DNA of 34,669 bases, taken from an uncultured Akkermansia sp. (lineage in GTDB: Bacteria > Verrucomicrobiota > Verrucomicrobiia > Verrucomicrobiales > Akkermansiaceae). Under the pieces are notes generated by a model. The model saw only the letters and a program-made list of their open reading frames with translations, did no database searches and had not been told where the DNA came from. The DNA lies in the NCBI GenBank assembly GCA_947626545.1, contig CANQSS010000024.1, positions 1-34,669 on the forward strand, written 5' to 3'. The translations under genes were made by a program, and so were the position numbers. This document shows positions 1-8,802 of the stretch, piece after piece; positions within the stretch are counted from its first letter, which is position 1, and each line of letters begins with the position of its first letter.

Positions 1-1040
1 CCCTCGCCCCAGCGCTGGGATATGGAGTGCTCGCCCACCGGCAAATCCCGTGGCCCGCCCCACTGCATCGGCGTGCGTCCGAGGGATATCAGCAGCTTGC
101 TCATGTGCGCCACAAACTCCTTCGCATTCGGCACGCGAACCTCATCCGCCCCGATATGGAAGATGGGACAATCCTTCGCCGGCACCTCCTTGCAGAACTC
201 GCGAATCAACTCCTCGAGCACCTTCATGCCTTCCTCGCTGTGCATCGGGAAGCCGAAAGTCTTGTTAAAATACGAACTGTGACCGGGCATGTCCAGTTCC
301 GGGATGACCGTGATATTGCGCGCCCGAGCATATTTGATCAGCTCACGGATCTGCTCGTAGGAATACGTGTCATCCACGTCGCGCGTGCGGTTTTTGGGAT
401 CATTGAGCTGCGGATACGCCTTGCTCTGAACATGCCAACCGGGATGATCCGTGAGGTGCCAGTGAAAGTAATTCACCTTGAGCTGCGAGGCGAGATCCAG
501 CTGCCGCTTCAAGCTCTCAATCGTCTGGAAATTACGTCCGCAGTCGTGGTGAAACCCGCGCACCGAAAAAGCCGGCCAATCCTTGATTTTACAGCAGGGG
601 AGACTCTTGCCTCCCGCCGCCAACTGCCGCAGCGTTTGCAGAGCATTGAAAAACCCGGCTTCGTGAGCCGCGTGTATCTCAACCCCTTTCTTACTGACTT
701 GCAGGGTGTAGCCCTCCGCTTCCCCTTCCTTGGGGAGAGCGGCGGCATCTTCGACAAGACGGCAAAGCATGCTACTGCCAGATTGCCCCGCAGGCAAAGC
801 CGATAGAAAGCCACGCCACGCCGTGCTTATCATTTTTCCCTTTTTCCCCTCCAATTTCCAATCATCCTGTTTTCCAAGAGGCAGTTTTGATTTCTTCCAC
901 TGGACCTCCTTGGGGTACGGCAGAAGCACAGCGGGCGCGTTCTGCTCCTCATCCAGCGAATGAGGTGACTTCCACTCCTGAGCCAAGAGCGGAGCTGCGG
1001 TCAGAAGGACGGAGAGTACGAGTAAAACGCATTTTTTCAT
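1..1040 (-). CDS. GH20 beta-N-acetylhexosaminidase, secreted (3' end outside window)
   Basis: Read on the minus strand from ATG at 1040, an open frame runs without a stop to the window edge (346 codons), so the C-terminus is missing. Residues 1-21 form a signal peptide (MKKCVLLVLSVLLTAAPLLAQ). A GH20 N-terminal alpha/beta domain follows, then the catalytic barrel start (VRGFHHDCGR, NYFHWHLTDHPGW, PELDMPGH). The family signature HIGADE is at residues 295-300; D299 and E300 are the expected catalytic pair of this substrate-assisted family. The enzyme should remove terminal beta-GlcNAc/GalNAc from mucin glycans outside the cytoplasm. It starts 30 nt after ruvX and is probably the last gene seen of the long minus-strand unit. 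No good ribosome-binding site is visible. Family assignment is firm; exact linkage specificity cannot be read. Confidence 0.93.
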   Translation of the reverse strand, partial: MKKCVLLVLSVLLTAAPLLAQEWKSPHSLDEEQNAPAVLLPYPKEVQWKKSKLPLGKQDDWKLEGKKGKMISTAWRGFLSALPAGQSGSSMLCRLVEDAAALPKEGEAEGYTLQVSKKGVEIHAAHEAGFFNALQTLRQLAAGGKSLPCCKIKDWPAFSVRGFHHDCGRNFQTIESLKRQLDLASQLKVNYFHWHLTDHPGWHVQSKAYPQLNDPKNRTRDVDDTYSYEQIRELIKYARARNITVIPELDMPGHSSYFNKTFGFPMHSEEGMKVLEELIREFCKEVPAKDCPIFHIGADEVRVPNAKEFVAHMSKLLISLGRTPMQWGGPRDLPVGEHSISQRWGE

Positions 1041-1070
1041 GCGAGAGCGTCGAAGATCAGTCATACTGTT

Positions 1071-1535
1071 TCAAGTACGAATTCTTTCATTAAAATCTAT
1101 CACAAAGCCCGGGATGGTCGTTACATCGCCCATCCAGCGGTTGAGGATTTCCACAGCGGCCGCTTGGTCAATGACGGCCTTGAACTTCCGAGCGTGGCGA
1201 CCTGCGGCATGCAGTTTTTCCTGCGCTTCTGCCGTGGTCAAAAACTCATCCACATACACCAGAGGCAATTCCGGCAGGGCGGCCTGCAACTCTGTCCCGA
1301 ATGTGCGCACCTTGATGCACGCGCCCCCTTCCGTGCCATCCAGGAGCAGAGGAAGACCCAGCACGAGCGTACGAATGCGCAGCTGTGTTGCAAGCTGCAC
1401 GATACGCGCGATGGGATCGGTACGAGTCACATCAATGCTCTCCACCGGGTGGGCGAGAATGCCGCAGTCATCCGTGGCGGCAATGCCGATGCGGGCCGTG
1501 CCGTAATCAATGCCGAGCGCCGGATGCGTTTCCAT
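1071..1535 (-). CDS. ruvX: RuvX/YqgF family, Holliday-junction-resolvase-like nuclease
   Basis: A 154-residue protein of normal length for the RuvX/YqgF family, with an RNase H-like fold. It shows the N-terminal GIDYGTARIGIA motif, the central LVLGLPLLLDG strand, VDEFLTT (the family's DERLTT site) and the C-terminal DQAAAVEIL helix, which together carry the acidic metal-binding residues. In other bacteria the family acts in 16S rRNA 5'-end maturation and has been proposed to resolve recombination intermediates. It is cytoplasmic. It starts 3 nt after the guanylyltransferase gene and precedes GH20 by 30 nt, so it is co-transcribed. Nothing looks damaged. Confidence 0.93.
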   Translation of the reverse strand: METHPALGIDYGTARIGIAATDDCGILAHPVESIDVTRTDPIARIVQLATQLRIRTLVLGLPLLLDGTEGGACIKVRTFGTELQAALPELPLVYVDEFLTTAEAQEKLHAAGRHARKFKAVIDQAAAVEILNRWMGDVTTIPGFVIDFNERIRT

Positions 1536-1538
1536 AGT

Positions 1539-2615
1539 TTACGTAAGTTGCGGCGGGAGCTGAGCGACGATTTGCTTAATGCGGTCGGCATCCTCCTTAC
1601 GAGCCACGAGCAAAGCATCCGGCGTATCGACGACGATGAGATCACTCACCCCGAGCAACGCCACTTGCTTGCCCGGAGCCGCGTACACGATATTGCCCGC
1701 CGCAGCCTGAACCGCAAGCGACGTGTTGGTTGCGTTCCCCTGAGCATCTGCAGGCAAGCGCTTGCCAAGGGATATCCACGAGCCGATGTCATCCCATTCG
1801 AAAGTTGCCTCGAAATTGAGGACGCGGTCGGCTTTCTCCATGAGGGCATAATCGATCGAAATGGGCGTGAGCTTCGGGAAATGGTGCGCGATGAAGTCGT
1901 GCGGGGTCGTGCTTCTCGCCAGCGCGACAGCGAAATCCGCGAGCTGCGGGCAATGTGCCTCAAGCTGCGCCAGCACCGTCGGCACACTCCACACAAACAT
2001 GCCCGCATTCCAGCAAAACCTGCCGGATTCCACGTAGCGCGCGGCGGTAGCAGCATCCGGCTTTTCGCAGAAGCGCGCCACGCTGTAGCAGGTGTGGCTC
2101 AGGGCGGCATCGTGCCATTCCTCCGCACGCTCAATGTAGCCGTAGCTCGGGCACGCCCACGTGGGGCGAATGCCGATGGTGATGAGCGCTGCCTCTCGTC
2201 CCGCAAGAGCCAGCGCGTCCCGCGCCAAAGCCACAAAAGCGCCATCATTGCCGATGAGCGCATCACTCGGCATAACCAGCATACGCGCCTGGGGATCTTG
2301 GGCTGCGATCAACCCCACCCCGAGCGCCACAGCCGGCGCGGTATCACGCCGAAGCGGCTCCGCCACGACGTGCGAGGGATCTATCAGCGCGGACACCTGC
2401 CTCTGCACCTCCGCCAACTGCTCGGCGTTGGTGAGGATGAAAATGCGCTCTGTCGGCACGAGACCGGCCGCACGCCGCACAGCCTGCATCAGCATGCTAC
2501 CCTTTCCGAATAGATCGAGCAACTGCTTTGGGCGACCCGCGCGCGAGAGCGGCCAAAACCTTGTACCGCTCCCGCCCGCCAGTATCAGCACATAATCGGA
2601 AGATGCCGCGCCCAT
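1539..2615 (-). CDS. Mannose-1-phosphate guanylyltransferase (single domain)
   Basis: A 358-residue nucleotidyltransferase. The N-terminus carries the sugar-nucleotide signature LAGGSGTRFWPLSR followed by PKQLLDLFG; VMPSDALI, FCEKPD and WNAGMFVW follow in the order usual for GDP-mannose pyrophosphorylases. It would make GDP-mannose from mannose-1-phosphate and GTP for glycan or capsule synthesis. The length matches the short, isomerase-free form; there is no C-terminal cupin phosphomannose isomerase domain. It is separated from serA by 3 nt and from ruvX by 3 nt, so it lies inside one operon. A different NTP or sugar specificity within the family is possible, but the PKQ/FWP signatures favour GDP-mannose. 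Confidence 0.9.
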   Translation of the reverse strand: MGAASSDYVLILAGGSGTRFWPLSRAGRPKQLLDLFGKGSMLMQAVRRAAGLVPTERIFILTNAEQLAEVQRQVSALIDPSHVVAEPLRRDTAPAVALGVGLIAAQDPQARMLVMPSDALIGNDGAFVALARDALALAGREAALITIGIRPTWACPSYGYIERAEEWHDAALSHTCYSVARFCEKPDAATAARYVESGRFCWNAGMFVWSVPTVLAQLEAHCPQLADFAVALARSTTPHDFIAHHFPKLTPISIDYALMEKADRVLNFEATFEWDDIGSWISLGKRLPADAQGNATNTSLAVQAAAGNIVYAAPGKQVALLGVSDLIVVDTPDALLVARKEDADRIKQIVAQLPPQLT

Positions 2616-2618
2616 GTC

Positions 2619-4187
2619 TCACATGGAAAGAGCAAAAGCAAGCTTGGCCTTCACCCGCTCTGCAATGGACGACACCTGCTTTGCCTCCACCGGTTTATTC
2701 GTCTTGATCACCGCCAGAGCATCTCCGCTGGTCTTGTCAAGCGGCGCCACGATATTGTCGATATTGATGCCTCCGTCAGAGAGGATTTGTCCGATGGTAG
2801 CGATGACGCCGGGGCGATCCTTGTAGCGCAGCACCAAGGTGTTTCCCGGTAGTGCGGCGTACAGCTGGGAGAACCCATCGATGCGAGAGACAACCGGCAC
2901 GCCATCTACCACCATGCCGCGCACACTCGCCTTGTGCAGCTCGCCATCCTCCTCGGTGAAAATATCCAGCGTGAGCGAATCATCATACAGCTTATCGTCC
3001 ATGGGTTCGCGCGCCTTGAAAGCGATACCGAGCTCGCGCAGTGAGGCCTCTGCCGCTGCGGGCATGAGCCCCTGCTCCGCCCCCGGAACAGCACCCTGGA
3101 GAATCCACGGCGTGAACCACTTGCGGAACGAGCGCAGGTTGTTGTAAAACGTGCACTCGATGCTGCGAATCGGCTTGCAACCCGCCGCTTGGTAGCAGAG
3201 ACTTCCCAGCATGGCCGCCATGCGCAGGTGCATCGGGTTCAGATCCGCCGGCATCTCCGCATTTACCACGCAGCTCGTGTCGCCTTCCGCAAAGTAAGCC
3301 TGCATTTCAGCAGCGGCGCGCATGGCAGCAGCCTTATTGGCCTCCTTGGTATTAGCCCCCAAGTGCGGCAGCATGACATCCGCCACATCTGCGCTCGGCT
3401 GCATAGCCGCCACATCCTTCGGATGCACATCCGTGCAGTAGATGAGCTTCTTGCCGCTCTTTTTCACAGCGCGCAGGGCATCCTCGTCCACCACACCGTA
3501 ACGTGCGCAGTTGACCAACATAGCCCCCTCCTTCATGAGCTCCAGCAAACAAGCATCCACCATATTTTTGGTTCCCGGTCCCCCCGGCACGTGGATGGAA
3601 ATGATATCTGCCGTGGAGAAAATTTCATCCAACTCAGCGGGAGTGGCGCCGATATTGAGCGCACGCTGCTTGGAGAGGAAATGGTCATAGCCGAGCACCG
3701 TGCATTCGAAGCCCTGCAGGCGTTTCACAAGCATACGGCCGATATTGCCCAGGCCGAGAATACCCACCGTTTTGCGTGTGAGTTCACGCCCCATGTATTG
3801 CTTCTTGTTCCACTCACCGGCGCGCGTTGTCACATCGGCCGGCACCACGTAGCGATACGCCGCAAGAATCATCGCCACCACTTCCTCCGCCACGGCATTG
3901 GCATTTGCCCCGGGTGTGTTCATCACATCGATGCCCTTGGTACGGGCATACACGTAATCGATGTTGTCATACCCGGCCCCGGCGCGTATGATGCACTTGA
4001 GACCCGGCATGGCATCAATAATCTCCGGCGGCACCTTCTCCGAGCGCACGATGAGTCCCACGGCATCGGCATGAGTCTTCACCAGCTCGGCCAGCGGGGT
4101 TGCATCATCCTGCACGACTTCATAACCCGCAGCGCTCAGTGCAGCTGCGGCCGCTTTATCCAATTTGGTTGGTATGAGTATTTTCAT
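2619..4187 (-). CDS. serA: D-3-phosphoglycerate dehydrogenase
   Basis: 522 residues, the long SerA form: substrate/NAD domains, an intervening domain (about 315-450) and a C-terminal ACT domain (about 450-522, LRYKDRPGVIATIGQILS), which often mediates serine feedback. It oxidises 3-phosphoglycerate in the first step of serine synthesis. The NAD-binding loop GLGNIGRM is at about 145-152. Substrate arginine R229 lies in NCARYGVVDEDAL and catalytic H275 in LPHLGANTKEA. The usual DVFxxEP segment that brings the catalytic glutamate is replaced by CTDVHPKDV, as in the clostridial/Bacteroides-like SerA subtype (TDFP-type). The gene follows a DUF1015 gene and a methyltransferase; DUF1015 is a common neighbour of this SerA subtype. 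Gap to the upstream methyltransferase is 19 nt. Confidence 0.95.
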   Translation of the reverse strand: MKILIPTKLDKAAAAALSAAGYEVVQDDATPLAELVKTHADAVGLIVRSEKVPPEIIDAMPGLKCIIRAGAGYDNIDYVYARTKGIDVMNTPGANANAVAEEVVAMILAAYRYVVPADVTTRAGEWNKKQYMGRELTRKTVGILGLGNIGRMLVKRLQGFECTVLGYDHFLSKQRALNIGATPAELDEIFSTADIISIHVPGGPGTKNMVDACLLELMKEGAMLVNCARYGVVDEDALRAVKKSGKKLIYCTDVHPKDVAAMQPSADVADVMLPHLGANTKEANKAAAMRAAAEMQAYFAEGDTSCVVNAEMPADLNPMHLRMAAMLGSLCYQAAGCKPIRSIECTFYNNLRSFRKWFTPWILQGAVPGAEQGLMPAAAEASLRELGIAFKAREPMDDKLYDDSLTLDIFTEEDGELHKASVRGMVVDGVPVVSRIDGFSQLYAALPGNTLVLRYKDRPGVIATIGQILSDGGINIDNIVAPLDKTSGDALAVIKTNKPVEAKQVSSIAERVKAKLAFALSM

Positions 4188-4206
4188 AAGTGATCTTGGT
4201 GTGATT

Positions 4207-5364
4207 TTATTGACGTTTCAGCAAAAAGAAACGCTCGCGTACATGCAGAGGGCGTTTGCTCAGGTTGCGCGACGCGCGAAAGGTGGTGTAGGATGTTTCC
4301 ATGACAGACAACTCGCCCAGATCCTGCATGAAATCGCACAGTTCCTCCCGCGATACAAATCCCTCCGAATTGTAGGAAAGCAAGATGAACCTGGCAGGAC
4401 AATTGGCGATGGTCTCGAGAATCGCCTCACGCGCAAGAGGCGCCTTGTTGAACACCGAGCGATTCCAGTCGTGCGGGATGCCCGACACCGCCGAAATCTC
4501 CCGGGGCTCACAGTAATCCGTGAGCAAATTCAGCATAAAGTAATTGGATCCGTAGGGATGCTGATTGTACGGCGGATCCAAATAGGCAAAGTCAAGCATC
4601 GGCAGGTGAGCATGCAGCACCCGAGCATCTTGGCGGTAGATGTGATTCCGAGTTTCAAAGCGAGAAAGCACCGGCAGCTGAAGCTTGATATCTGCCATGA
4701 TTCTCTCCAACGCATTGCGTCCCGTCCCGCCAAATTGACCTATTCCCTGCTTATTTTTGTAGAAGCCCTTGAACACGCCGGACGTGTTGGTATGCACCGA
4801 CGCCTCATAGAGCAACGGAGCGACAAAAAAAGGCTTCATGCGCCCCGGCACCATCTCGTCAATAAGCCTCCGCACCGTATCCAGATACATGGCGTTGCGG
4901 TGCGTGTAAAAGACGCGTTCCCCGGGCTGTATCTCGTCATCATGCTGAGGAGCGTACAGACGCGTGATAAAACCGGGGCTCAACTCCTCTTCCACACGTT
5001 TCTCCAGCTCCTTGTGCAAAGCGTGCATGCGACTGCTCTCCACATCCGACGGATTCGCCAAATAGCATTCGTTGATGACACGCGCGTACGGCTCCAAATC
5101 GTTGCTGAACAAATCCGTCGCGTGGGCCTTGAACGCGCGCGACACAATGCCGGAGCCGGAAAAAAGATCCAAGCAGCTGATTTTATCCTTCCCCAATTGC
5201 TCCTTGACATATTCGACAGCCTTCAAAATAGGAGCAAGCAACGCGCGCTTGTTGCCCAGGCATGTGATGATTTGTCGGGACAAGTAGGCAGGTTCCTCCA
5301 TCTCCGGCGGTGCGGAGAGCGAGGTCGCTTTCCCTTCATTTGGCTGCCCCTTGCACATATCCAC
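4207..5364 (-). CDS. D12-class DNA adenine-N6 methyltransferase (orphan)
   Basis: 385 residues. The N-terminal CLGNKRALL (about 35-43) corresponds to the PGGK-type SAM-binding motif of D12 methyltransferases. Motif I is DLFSGSG (66-72) and the catalytic motif IV is DPPY (263-266), continuing NQHPYGSNYF as in FokI-like adenine methylases. The order (motif I before IV, GNK motif first) is the D12/alpha class, so the product should be N6-methyladenine in DNA. No restriction endonuclease lies beside it; the neighbours are DUF1015 and serA, so it looks like a solitary methylase used for epigenetic marking. Target sequence cannot be inferred. The start at 5364 leaves a 45-nt gap to the upstream gene; a later start is possible because the first 25 residues are low-complexity. 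Confidence 0.88.
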   Translation of the reverse strand: MDMCKGQPNEGKATSLSAPPEMEEPAYLSRQIITCLGNKRALLAPILKAVEYVKEQLGKDKISCLDLFSGSGIVSRAFKAHATDLFSNDLEPYARVINECYLANPSDVESSRMHALHKELEKRVEEELSPGFITRLYAPQHDDEIQPGERVFYTHRNAMYLDTVRRLIDEMVPGRMKPFFVAPLLYEASVHTNTSGVFKGFYKNKQGIGQFGGTGRNALERIMADIKLQLPVLSRFETRNHIYRQDARVLHAHLPMLDFAYLDPPYNQHPYGSNYFMLNLLTDYCEPREISAVSGIPHDWNRSVFNKAPLAREAILETIANCPARFILLSYNSEGFVSREELCDFMQDLGELSVMETSYTTFRASRNLSKRPLHVRERFFLLKRQ

Positions 5365-5409
5365 ATTCTACGGCAAAATCAGCGCTTTGAACAGGAAAAT
5401 AAATGCCCG

Positions 5410-6654
5410 CTATTGCTCTATTTCATGCACAAAAAGGCCACTGCGCAACTTCGGCTCAAACCATGTGGACTTGGGGGGCATGATTTCGCCGCTGTCGGCC
5501 ACGCGGAAGAGGTCTGCCATGCTGACCGGGTACAGAGCGAAGGCCACGCCATCCTTACCCGCGCGCGCTTCAAGCTCGTGCAGTCCGCGAATGCCGCCCA
5601 CAAAGTCGATACGCGGACTGGTGCGCGGGTCATCGATACCGAGGATGGGGGCGAGCAAATTCTCCTGCAGAATCGAGCAATCGAGGCTGTGAATGGGGTG
5701 CTGCTCATCGAAAGTCCCGGATTTGGCCGTAATCGTGTACCACTTGCCGCACAGGCACATGCCAAAGCTGTGCTTGGCACGCGGAGACACCGGCCCCATT
5801 TTGTCGGCGGGAACCACATCGAATTTTTCACCGATCAGTCGGGTGAATTCCTCACAGCTGTGACCGTTCAGATCCGCCACCACGCGATTGTAGTCCATGA
5901 TAAACAAATCCTCATCACAAAAGGTCACAGCCATCAGATAATTGAACTCTTCGTTCCCGGTGTAGTCCGGATGCTGCTCGCGGCGGCGCGCCGAAACAGC
6001 CGCAGAAGAAGCCGTGCGGTGGTGCCCGTCCGCTATGTAGAGAGCCGGGACTTCCTCAAACCCGCGGCGGATCGTATCAATCACTGCGGGGTCATCCACC
6101 GGCCACAAAATGTGGGTCACACCATCCTCGCTCGTAAAGTCATATTCGGGTTTGTGGAACTTGATCCACTCGCGCACGGCGGAAGAAATACCTTCGTGCT
6201 TGCGGTATGCGAGAAATACCGGTTCTGTCTGCGCGCTGCAAGCATCAAAATGGTTGATACGATCCAGCTCCTTCTCCTTGCGGGTGAGTTCATGTTTTTT
6301 GATCGTTCCGTTCAGGTATTCATCGACACTGGCGCAGCCCACAATACCCGTCTGCACGCGACCCCACATGATCTGGCGGTAGATGTAATAGCAAGGCGCC
6401 GCATCGCGCACCAGGAAGCCGCGGCGTATGAAATCCTGCAAATTATCGCGGCTCTTGGCATAGGTAATCTCATCATGGATTTCCTCTTCTGAGGTATCTA
6501 TATCCGCTCGGCAAATATGCAGGAAAGAAGAGACATTGCCTGCCGCCATACGACAGGCTTCCTCGTGACTCATCACATCGTACGGCAGACTTGAAACCTG
6601 CTCGGCATACTGCTTGGGCGGACGGAGGGCGGCAAATGGACGAATTGTTGACAT
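5410..6654 (-). CDS. DUF1015 family protein (ParB-like fold, serine-cluster partner)
   Basis: 414 residues, full length for DUF1015. Family hallmarks are the N-terminal IRPFAALRPP...SLPYDVM, the central YIADGHHRTAS motif (ParB/sulfiredoxin-like DGHHR), and the C-terminal GEIMPPKSTWFEPKLRSGLF, which is typical of the family's last strand. The DGHHR box resembles the ParB-like serine kinases (SbnI, archaeal SerK), so an ATP-dependent role on serine or phosphoserine is plausible. That is inference from fold and from frequent linkage to serA/serC, not demonstrated function. It is cytoplasmic with no signal peptide. Here it lies two genes upstream of serA, with the methyltransferase between; it starts 16 nt after the GH110 stop. 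Confidence 0.88.
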   Translation of the reverse strand: MSTIRPFAALRPPKQYAEQVSSLPYDVMSHEEACRMAAGNVSSFLHICRADIDTSEEEIHDEITYAKSRDNLQDFIRRGFLVRDAAPCYYIYRQIMWGRVQTGIVGCASVDEYLNGTIKKHELTRKEKELDRINHFDACSAQTEPVFLAYRKHEGISSAVREWIKFHKPEYDFTSEDGVTHILWPVDDPAVIDTIRRGFEEVPALYIADGHHRTASSAAVSARRREQHPDYTGNEEFNYLMAVTFCDEDLFIMDYNRVVADLNGHSCEEFTRLIGEKFDVVPADKMGPVSPRAKHSFGMCLCGKWYTITAKSGTFDEQHPIHSLDCSILQENLLAPILGIDDPRTSPRIDFVGGIRGLHELEARAGKDGVAFALYPVSMADLFRVADSGEIMPPKSTWFEPKLRSGLFVHEIEQ

Positions 6655-6670
6655 ACCGGAAATAATGGGG

Positions 6671-8368
6671 TTATGGGTGAATATTTTGGAGGATTATTTT
6701 TTGGGGAGCGGGCTCATTGATGATAAAAATGCGTCCATTCCCCCGAGGTTGAAAAAGATCATCCCACTGCACCTTATTCTTGTCGAATGTGACATTCTCT
6801 GCAGAGCGTGTGGAAAGCAGTGGAACGTGGTGCGTGCGAAAGGTATTGCCCTTGATCAAAATATTGCGGTGGTATCGCTGCTTCTGCTTCCCGATGTCGC
6901 GCACCTCCGGACAAATGGCGATCACGGCATCCGTAAACTGGTAGGAGGCAGTGAGGTTGTGATCGAAGAGATTGTCGATAATCTTCACATCGCTGCACGC
7001 ACCGCTCTCGTACCAACCCTGCGCATCCCCTGCCAACAGAATGGCGCTGCCGTGTGAGCGCACAAACTTGTTGCCCTTCACCAGCACCGGCTTCGGCGTG
7101 GTGAATAGAGCGCCGCGAGCGCGATTGTGGCGTACGGTATTGTTGACGAACTCCACGGAGGGATACCAGTCCGCGTTTTCCACGGCATCGCTCTCGCCGA
7201 TTCCCTCGGGCATGGGCGCCTCGAAAGTCAATCTCACATGCCGTTCATCGAGCATCTCCGCCTTCTTGACACGCCCCAATTCAGGCACGTTTTCGAGCGT
7301 TTTCCCGCGTATGAATTGTACACGCTCCCCATCCAAAAACACCTCGAATCCAATAGACTGCCCGTGCATGTACTGCGCCACGATACTTGTCGGACTCTCC
7401 ACTTTCACAATCCCCAAGCAGGTGGAGTGCACATTGATGGCATCGTCCATCATCCCTTCGTAAAGCGCTTTTTCCACGTGGATCTTTCCCCGGCAGTTGG
7501 AAAAGTGCGTGGCATCCGCCGACACGGTGTAGATGCGTCCCTTAGCACGGATGCACCCTCCTCCGTTGATGGTAATATTTGTACTGCGCTGTGCGAGCAA
7601 GCCCATGCCCTGACTGTCGGAGAAGACAACCTTGTTCAGCACGGTGTCTGTGGCACGATAAAGCATCATCGCCGGGTGAGGGCGAAAACCGTTGCGCAGG
7701 ACAAGAATCTGCCCGACCTTTAGCCCCATCTGCCCGGCATCCTTTGCGAAGCGCACCCGATCATGACTCAGCTGCTCAGCCTGATCTGTCCAGCCCAAAT
7801 CGCCGTCGCCGGACATAGGCACCATCGGTCCATCCGCTTCAAACGGCAGCGCCATACCTACACCCTCTTCACCATCCTCGCGCAAAATGCGGAACTTCCC
7901 GTTTTCCACCTTCCAGCGGAACATCGTCGGAGATATCTCCAGCGTCGTCTTACCATCCGCTATCTCACATATCTTTCCCTCCACAAAAAAGGGCGCCGCG
8001 TAGCGGATGATGAAGTTGCGCAGTGTCACGCCGCTGCTGTCCTGCACGAGCACGGGCTGCATCTTGCCATGAAACATCAACGTGCACCCCTTCCCATCCA
8101 GCGTCACATTCTTCTTCTTAACGATGGGGAGACCTACCGGGATGTCACGCTGTTGGTCGTGGTTGGACACGTAAAAATTCATTTTGGGGGACGTATCGGG
8201 AAACAGGTGGTACACCCGTTTAGACAAGGAAATCGTGCTTCCCTCCTCCGCCTTGCTGATTTGCTCACGCAGCTGCACTCCATCATCCTGCGGGGCACCG
8301 ACAGCATTTCCGCCCACGATACATGCCACCATTCCCGCCAGCCCCCAAAAATGCGATACCATACTCAT
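6671..8368 (-). CDS. GH110 alpha-1,3-galactosidase, secreted
   Basis: 565 residues with a signal peptide (1-25, ending GNAVGA) followed by a right-handed parallel beta-helix: repeated short rungs such as NVTLDGKGCTLMFHG, GVTLRNFIIRYAAP, NITINGGGCIRAKG and ENVTFDKNKV. SADATHFSNCRGKI (about 283-296) and MMDDAINVH (306-314, with two adjacent aspartates) match the conserved catalytic face I associate with GH110, a family that cleaves alpha-1,3-linked galactose from blood-group-B and linear Gal-alpha-1,3-Gal structures. This fits host mucin as substrate. The start ATG overlaps the stop of the upstream small secreted gene (ATGA at 8368-8365), so translation is coupled. A non-GH110 beta-helix protein is the main alternative. 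Confidence 0.85.
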   Translation of the reverse strand: MSMVSHFWGLAGMVACIVGGNAVGAPQDDGVQLREQISKAEEGSTISLSKRVYHLFPDTSPKMNFYVSNHDQQRDIPVGLPIVKKKNVTLDGKGCTLMFHGKMQPVLVQDSSGVTLRNFIIRYAAPFFVEGKICEIADGKTTLEISPTMFRWKVENGKFRILREDGEEGVGMALPFEADGPMVPMSGDGDLGWTDQAEQLSHDRVRFAKDAGQMGLKVGQILVLRNGFRPHPAMMLYRATDTVLNKVVFSDSQGMGLLAQRSTNITINGGGCIRAKGRIYTVSADATHFSNCRGKIHVEKALYEGMMDDAINVHSTCLGIVKVESPTSIVAQYMHGQSIGFEVFLDGERVQFIRGKTLENVPELGRVKKAEMLDERHVRLTFEAPMPEGIGESDAVENADWYPSVEFVNNTVRHNRARGALFTTPKPVLVKGNKFVRSHGSAILLAGDAQGWYESGACSDVKIIDNLFDHNLTASYQFTDAVIAICPEVRDIGKQKQRYHRNILIKGNTFRTHHVPLLSTRSAENVTFDKNKVQWDDLFQPRGNGRIFIINEPAPQKIILQNIHP

Positions 8369-8802
8369 TGTTGTGCCGTGGTGTATAGAGTTAGCAGAGC
8401 GGTTGCCAAATCCTGAGCATCGTAATAGTTCGAAGCCGCCAATCGCTCACCCTGTACGCGCAAATAGGCATTGAGCTTTCCAATGATGGGCATGTAGCGG
8501 TGTTCGTAAACGCTGATCGTTTCCTGCCCACGCAGAGGAAGCGAGGGCAACAACTGCGCCCAAGCACGCAGATCGCGCGAGAGCCCCACGATGATGGGCA
8601 CCGCCGCCTGGGCAGAGGCTTTATCCGACACGCGAGCCAAGGTATTGCACAGTTTGCCCAAAATGACAATGCCGGCGCGTATATGCGCCTCCTCCGGCAG
8701 GAACCGATCAGTTCCGGACTCTGCCGTCGCCTCAGGGGCGCTCTCTCCACGCACGGTCGCCAGAGCCAGAGCCGCCATCACGATGAACAGTGAACACTTC
8801 AT
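8365..8802 (-). CDS. Small secreted protein, paralogue of its upstream neighbour
   Basis: 145 residues from ATG at 8802. That start is chosen because its ATG overlaps the stop of the preceding gene (ATGA, 8802-8799); an in-frame ATG at 8820 would add six residues. Residues 1-20 are a signal peptide (MKCSLFIVMAALALATVRG). The mature part is helical, with a central RVSDKASAQAAVPIIVGL segment that aligns with RVKDKESAEAENAALQAL in the neighbouring product, then a second shared helix region around YEHRYMPIIGKL. No catalytic motif is seen and I do not recognise a function. Small proteins with a DKxSAxxA core are, to my memory, a multicopy secreted type in Akkermansia relatives. Its stop overlaps the GH110 start, implying co-production with that glycosidase. 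Confidence 0.8.
   Translation of the reverse strand: MKCSLFIVMAALALATVRGESAPEATAESGTDRFLPEEAHIRAGIVILGKLCNTLARVSDKASAQAAVPIIVGLSRDLRAWAQLLPSLPLRGQETISVYEHRYMPIIGKLNAYLRVQGERLAASNYYDAQDLATALLTLYTTAQQ

Noticed and set aside
4165..6492. A 775-codon open frame on the plus strand
   Set aside because: It runs opposite the methyltransferase and DUF1015 genes, has no recognisable domain, and the minus-strand products carry clear family motifs. The same holds for other long antisense frames over serA, the beta-galactosidase and the pilus genes.
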